The notes beneath the pieces are model-generated. The model had not been told where the DNA came from and did not search any database. It worked only from the letters and a program-made list of their open reading frames with translations. A stretch of 9,304 nt of DNA, from positions 1 through 9,304 of the forward strand of contig JAUVIX010000128.1 in assembly GCA_030592565.1 (NCBI GenBank), written 5' to 3'. Made by a program: the position numbers and the translations under genes. This document shows positions 6,572 through 9,304 of the stretch, piece after piece. The stretch's first letter is position 1. Every line of letters starts with the position of its first letter. Origin of the DNA: Chlorobiota bacterium. GTDB lineage: Bacteria; Bacteroidota; Bacteroidia; Bacteroidales; JAADJA01.

Positions 6572-8425
6572 CTAATCCTCCTCTAGAAGTTGGTTAAATC
6601 TATCGACAAGTTCTTTCACCATAAATGGCAACCCTTGAATTTTATTGTATTGCTCAAACCTGAATTCTGGAAAATGCATTCTCAGTATCATTACAAATTG
6701 TCCAAGGTTAAGTTCCGGTACGATAATCTTTTTGAAGTTTTTAAAAATTTCTTTTGTATTCTTTGGTAATGGATTAATGTAGTTAAAATGTGCAAGACTG
6801 ACTCTCTTTCCCTCCTCTTGCAAAGCATTAACAGCCTCTAACATATTACCGTATGTTCCACCCCAGCTAACAATGAGTAAATCTCCTTCTTTATCTCCAA
6901 TTATTTCCTGATCAGGAATATAATTAGCCACTCTATTAACTTTCTCGGCTCTATACTCCGACATAATTTGGTGATTCATAGGGTCATGAGAAACGTTCCC
7001 TGATCCATCTTCTTTCTCAAGGCCACCAATTCGATGGCGCAAACCATCTGTTCCGGGGACAGCCCATAAACGATTAAGTTTCTCCGGATCTCTTTTGTAT
7101 GGCTGATATTCAGGGTCATTTGGTTTAGCCAAAGGAGGTTTAATTTTCGGCAAATCTTTCATGTCCGGAATTTTGAAAACCTCAGAACCATTTGCAAGAT
7201 AACTGTCGGTTAACAGAATAACAGGAGTCATATGCTCCATTGCAAACCGCGCTGCCTCAAAGGCAAAAAAGAAACAGTCTGAAGAGGTTGAAGCAGCCAA
7301 AATAATAAGAGGAGCCTCACCGTTTCGTCCATACATTGCCTGCATCAGGTCGGACTGTTCCGACTTTGTTGGCAATCCTGTTGAAGGGCCCCCGCGCTGA
7401 ACATCGACAATAACTAATGGCAATTCTGTCATAACAGCAAGGCCGATAGCTTCACTTTTTAGTGATAACCCAGGTCCTGATGTTGTAGTAACAGCCATTG
7501 ATCCTGCAAAACTCGCTCCTATAGAAGAAACAACTCCTGCAATCTCATCTTCAGCTTGAAAAGCCTTAGCACCAAGAGATTTATGCTTTGCCAGCTCCTG
7601 CAATATATCTGTAGCCGGAGTTATTGGGTATGAACCAAGAAATAGTGGTCTTCCCGACTTCTCAGAAGCAGCAAGTAATCCCCAAGCTGTTGCAAGATTA
7701 CCGGTTATATTCCGGTATTTGCCCTTTTTTAAGGATGCCGGCTCAACATTATATGTAACCCTGTTCAAAGCTTCAATGGTGTCGGCATAATTATAACCGG
7801 CACGCATAACCATCTTGTTCGATTTAACCACAAGCGGATTGGCTTTAAATTTATTTTCAAAATACTCGTCAGCCGACTTAAAGTCACGATGAAAAATAAA
7901 GAACATTACCCCAAGGGCAAACATATTCCTGCTCTTTAATACCATCTTATTATCAAGACCCAACTCAGCAGCAGCATTTTTTGTTAAAGTACTGATAGGA
8001 GCCTTAATGAGATTATAGTCGTTTAGGCTTCCATCGGTTAACGGATTGGTTTCATATCCTGCTTTAATCAAAGCCTTTTCGGTGAATGTATCTGTATCAA
8101 CAATGATAGTCCCACCTGGCTTTACCCACTCAAGATTCTTCTTTAACGGGGCAGGGTTCATAGCGACCAGAACATCTGCAAGGTCACCAGAGGTGTAAAT
8201 ATTCTTCTGACCGAAGTGGATTTGAAAACCTGAGACTCCTGCTACTGTGCCCTGTGGGGCTCTTATCTCAGAAGGATAATCAGGAAATGTTGCAAAATCG
8301 TTTCCCGCTACTGCGGCAGCATCTGAAAATAGTGCACCTGTAAGTTGCATCCCATCACCGGAATCGCCAGCAAACCGTACTACTACATTTTCCAAATCTA
8401 CTACACTTTTCATTTTGGTAGTCAT
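6572..8425 (-). CDS. korA: 2-oxoacid:ferredoxin oxidoreductase subunit alpha with fused N-terminal gamma domain, KorA
   Basis: Catalytic partner of KorB in ferredoxin-linked 2-oxoacid (probably 2-oxoglutarate) metabolism. The 617 residues fit the gamma-alpha fusion form. The gamma domain covers about 13-200 and includes VRFAGDSGDGMQLTG (16-30), PDYPSEIRAPQGT and LVAMNPAP. The alpha domain I covers about 240-500, with SYPITPATD (265-273), QAEDEIA (290-296), TTTSGPGLSLKSEAIG and RGGPSTGLPTKSEQSDL (344-360). The C-terminal transketolase-like domain covers about 510-617 (VSWGGTYGN, VPELNLGQ). With KorB this is the two-subunit arrangement also seen in archaeal 2-oxoacid oxidoreductases; no separate ferredoxin (delta) gene is seen next to it. 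The start ATG at 8425 could alternatively be Met5. A -7 promoter box lies 24 bases upstream. The end codes Glu-Glu with GAGGAG, which also serves as the korB ribosome binding site. The stop is TAG. Confidence 0.94.
   Translation of the reverse strand: MTTKMKSVVDLENVVVRFAGDSGDGMQLTGALFSDAAAVAGNDFATFPDYPSEIRAPQGTVAGVSGFQIHFGQKNIYTSGDLADVLVAMNPAPLKKNLEWVKPGGTIIVDTDTFTEKALIKAGYETNPLTDGSLNDYNLIKAPISTLTKNAAAELGLDNKMVLKSRNMFALGVMFFIFHRDFKSADEYFENKFKANPLVVKSNKMVMRAGYNYADTIEALNRVTYNVEPASLKKGKYRNITGNLATAWGLLAASEKSGRPLFLGSYPITPATDILQELAKHKSLGAKAFQAEDEIAGVVSSIGASFAGSMAVTTTSGPGLSLKSEAIGLAVMTELPLVIVDVQRGGPSTGLPTKSEQSDLMQAMYGRNGEAPLIILAASTSSDCFFFAFEAARFAMEHMTPVILLTDSYLANGSEVFKIPDMKDLPKIKPPLAKPNDPEYQPYKRDPEKLNRLWAVPGTDGLRHRIGGLEKEDGSGNVSHDPMNHQIMSEYRAEKVNRVANYIPDQEIIGDKEGDLLIVSWGGTYGNMLEAVNALQEEGKRVSLAHFNYINPLPKNTKEIFKNFKKIIVPELNLGQFVMILRMHFPEFRFEQYNKIQGLPFMVKELVDRFNQLLEED
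6577..6584 (-). promoter_or_regulatory. Shine-Dalgarno sequence for korB inside the korA end
   Basis: The minus strand reads AGAGGAGG then ATTAGTT before the korB ATG, a near-perfect match to the anti-Shine-Dalgarno sequence at a usable spacing of 7 bases. The same bases code the final Glu-Glu of KorA. Such a strong site is unusual in Bacteroidota; no other gene start in this window has one. Confidence 0.7.
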
Positions 8426-8449
8426 AGTTTATGATTTATAAAATCGCGC

Positions 8450-8480
8450 CAAAGATAAAGGATTTATTTTGTTAAAAACA
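8450..8480 (-). promoter_or_regulatory. Candidate korAB promoter
   Basis: On the minus strand TATCTTTG (8450-8457) is an exact TAnnTTTG -7 box. About 19 bases upstream is TGTT (8477-8480), only a partial match to TTTG. The start point would be about 15-20 bases before the korA ATG, giving a short leader. Confidence 0.5.
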
Positions 8481-8649
8481 TAGAATTATAGCAATTTTTT
8501 AACATTAAAAAGTGAGTAAAACCTAATTTATACACACTTCTAAATTCCATCACATTTTGCACAAGCAAATATGTTAAATTCTTTTAAAATTGGTTAATTA
8601 TTTGTTAAATTTTACATTCTAAAACAAGTTTTTTAATTTTTCTACGTTA

Positions 8650-8683
8650 CAAATGTAAATTGGTTTTATATATAAACACCAAA
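8650..8683 (-). promoter_or_regulatory. Possible second, distal korAB promoter within a palindrome
   Basis: On the minus strand TACATTTG (8650-8657) matches the -7 consensus exactly, with TTTG (8680-8683) 22 bases upstream, slightly longer than the usual 19-21. The -7 box lies in a short palindromic stretch (TTAC-AAAT-GTAA, 8647-8658). It would give a korA leader over 200 bases long. Between the two candidates, TGTTAAATT occurs twice (8572-8580 and 8603-8611), 31 bases apart, which could be paired binding sites or chance in AT-rich DNA. Confidence 0.3.
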
Positions 8684-8704
8684 TTGATTTAAAAAGTACA
8701 TATT

Positions 8705-8893
8705 ATGCTGAAATACACAAAGACAATCCTGCAAAAGGTTAGTTTTAATAAATATCTGTTTAAAAAAGAATTAATGAAATCAGTCAAATGGCTTAAACGT
8801 GATGAGGTGATTCTTCTTGAGGCCTGGTGCATAATTAACTTTGGAAGTATCTATAATGATGTAATAGCTGAAGTCTTTAATAAATTATCATAG
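8705..8893 (+). CDS. Small protein of unknown function (62 residues)
   Basis: A 62-residue, lysine-rich cytoplasmic-looking protein without signal peptide, membrane segment or metal-binding Cys pair (single Cys in AWCIINFG). It starts MLKYTKTILQKVSF and appears mostly helical (FKKELMKSVKWLKRDEVILLEAW). It resembles small uncharacterised proteins I recall from Bacteroidota with the same opening and a central KWL segment; no function is known to me. Support for its being real: a sensible composition, a full reading frame filling an otherwise empty gap, and a near-exact end-to-end fit with queD: its TCA-TAG end overlaps the queD stop by 6 bases, the genes converging. I could not identify a clear plus-strand promoter; the best is a one-mismatch -7 box TAAATTGG at 8656-8663. 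The stop is TAG. Confidence 0.6.
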   Translation: MLKYTKTILQKVSFNKYLFKKELMKSVKWLKRDEVILLEAWCIINFGSIYNDVIAEVFNKLS

Positions 8894-9304
8894 ATTCTCA
8901 CCAGCAAACCACTCTGCATACGACGTTGCAGTCTCTCGTAACTTCAGACTATGCAAACGAACCCCATCCGGCAATCTCTCTCTGATCCTTTCGGCAAAAT
9001 CAACAACCAGATTCTCACTCGTTGGTTGATAATCTACAAAAATCATTTTATCGAACATTTCATTTGAACCCTTTAACAAATCATGCGGAGTTTTACTGTT
9101 CAGAACAAGCGCATGATCAAACTTATTAACAATGGTTTCTCTGATAATTTTTTTCAGATCCCCAAAGTCTATCACCATTCCAAGTTTTGGATTACTAATG
9201 TCGTCAACCGGCTCTCCTTTAACGGTTACTGAAAACCCGTATGAATGTCCATGAACAAAACGGCAGGAACCATCATACCCAAGAAGGGCATGTGCCATTT
9301 CAAA
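8888..9304 (-). CDS. queD: 6-carboxy-5,6,7,8-tetrahydropterin synthase QueD (5' end just outside window)
   Basis: Zinc enzyme of the 6-pyruvoyl-tetrahydropterin synthase family that converts dihydroneopterin triphosphate to 6-carboxy-tetrahydropterin, the second step toward preQ0 and queuosine in tRNA. The frame is open to the window edge and reads F-E-M-A-H-A-L-L-G-Y-D-G, so the Met at 9298 is the internal Met of the family FEMAH motif, not the start; roughly ten residues are missing. Counting from that Met, zinc ligands are H3, H16 and H18 (VHGHSY), the catalytic Cys is C12 (DGSCRF), the DHALVLN segment carries the catalytic Asp-His, and the end has SENLVVDFAERI and KLRETATSYAEWF with the substrate-binding Glu. 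The C-terminus is complete (TGA). BH4-type PTPS is a less likely alternative because bacterial proteins with the Cys-x3-His-Gly-His pattern are usually QueD. It converges with the small gene on the other strand. Confidence 0.93.
   Translation of the reverse strand, partial: FEMAHALLGYDGSCRFVHGHSYGFSVTVKGEPVDDISNPKLGMVIDFGDLKKIIRETIVNKFDHALVLNSKTPHDLLKGSNEMFDKMIFVDYQPTSENLVVDFAERIRERLPDGVRLHSLKLRETATSYAEWFAGENL

Overview
The window looks like a chromosomal segment of a Bacteroidota bacterium, probably an anaerobic or facultative Bacteroidales/Marinilabiliales-type lineage. The evidence is an AT-rich sequence, a DUF3078 outer-membrane-type protein, a periplasmic DsbD of the Bacteroidota form, a two-subunit KorAB 2-oxoacid:ferredoxin oxidoreductase, and several copies of the Bacteroidota promoter (-33 TTTG, about 20 bp, -7 TAnnTTTG). 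Assignment below phylum is inference.

Layout: a dsbD gene (minus strand, 3' part outside the window) lies downstream of tilS (minus). A short divergent promoter region separates tilS from a plus-strand pair: an MscS-type channel gene interrupted by one in-frame TAG, then a DUF3078 protein gene. A single-gene unit follows, with a perfect Bacteroidota promoter, a 76-residue secreted Gly/Pro-rich protein ending in a PIGGG motif, a membrane segment and lysines (resembling a C-terminal sorting signal), and a strong intrinsic terminator. Next is a gene-free stretch of about 360 bases with small palindromes that looks like a degraded extragenic repeat. Then comes the minus-strand korA-korB operon (korA is a gamma-alpha fusion; korB follows after 2 bases behind a Shine-Dalgarno sequence). 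A 280-base regulatory gap leads to a small plus-strand ORF of unknown function, whose end overlaps the end of queD (minus strand, 5' end just outside the window).

Functions: most genes are housekeeping or envelope functions: disulfide reductant transfer across the inner membrane (DsbD), tRNA-Ile2 wobble lysidine formation (TilS), osmotic release (MscS), reductive/oxidative 2-oxoacid metabolism with ferredoxin (KorAB), and 7-deazaguanine (queuosine) precursor synthesis (QueD). Two of the genes encode tRNA modification steps, but they are far apart and not in one operon.

The points most worth checking are: (1) the TAG inside an otherwise intact mscS; (2) a Trp where the second membrane cysteine of DsbD is expected; (3) the PIGGG-tailed small protein; (4) the palindromic intergenic element at about 5298-5362; (5) the small unknown ORF overlapping queD. 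I saw no CRISPR array, insertion sequence, phage gene, tRNA or rRNA, and no convincing novel multi-gene system.
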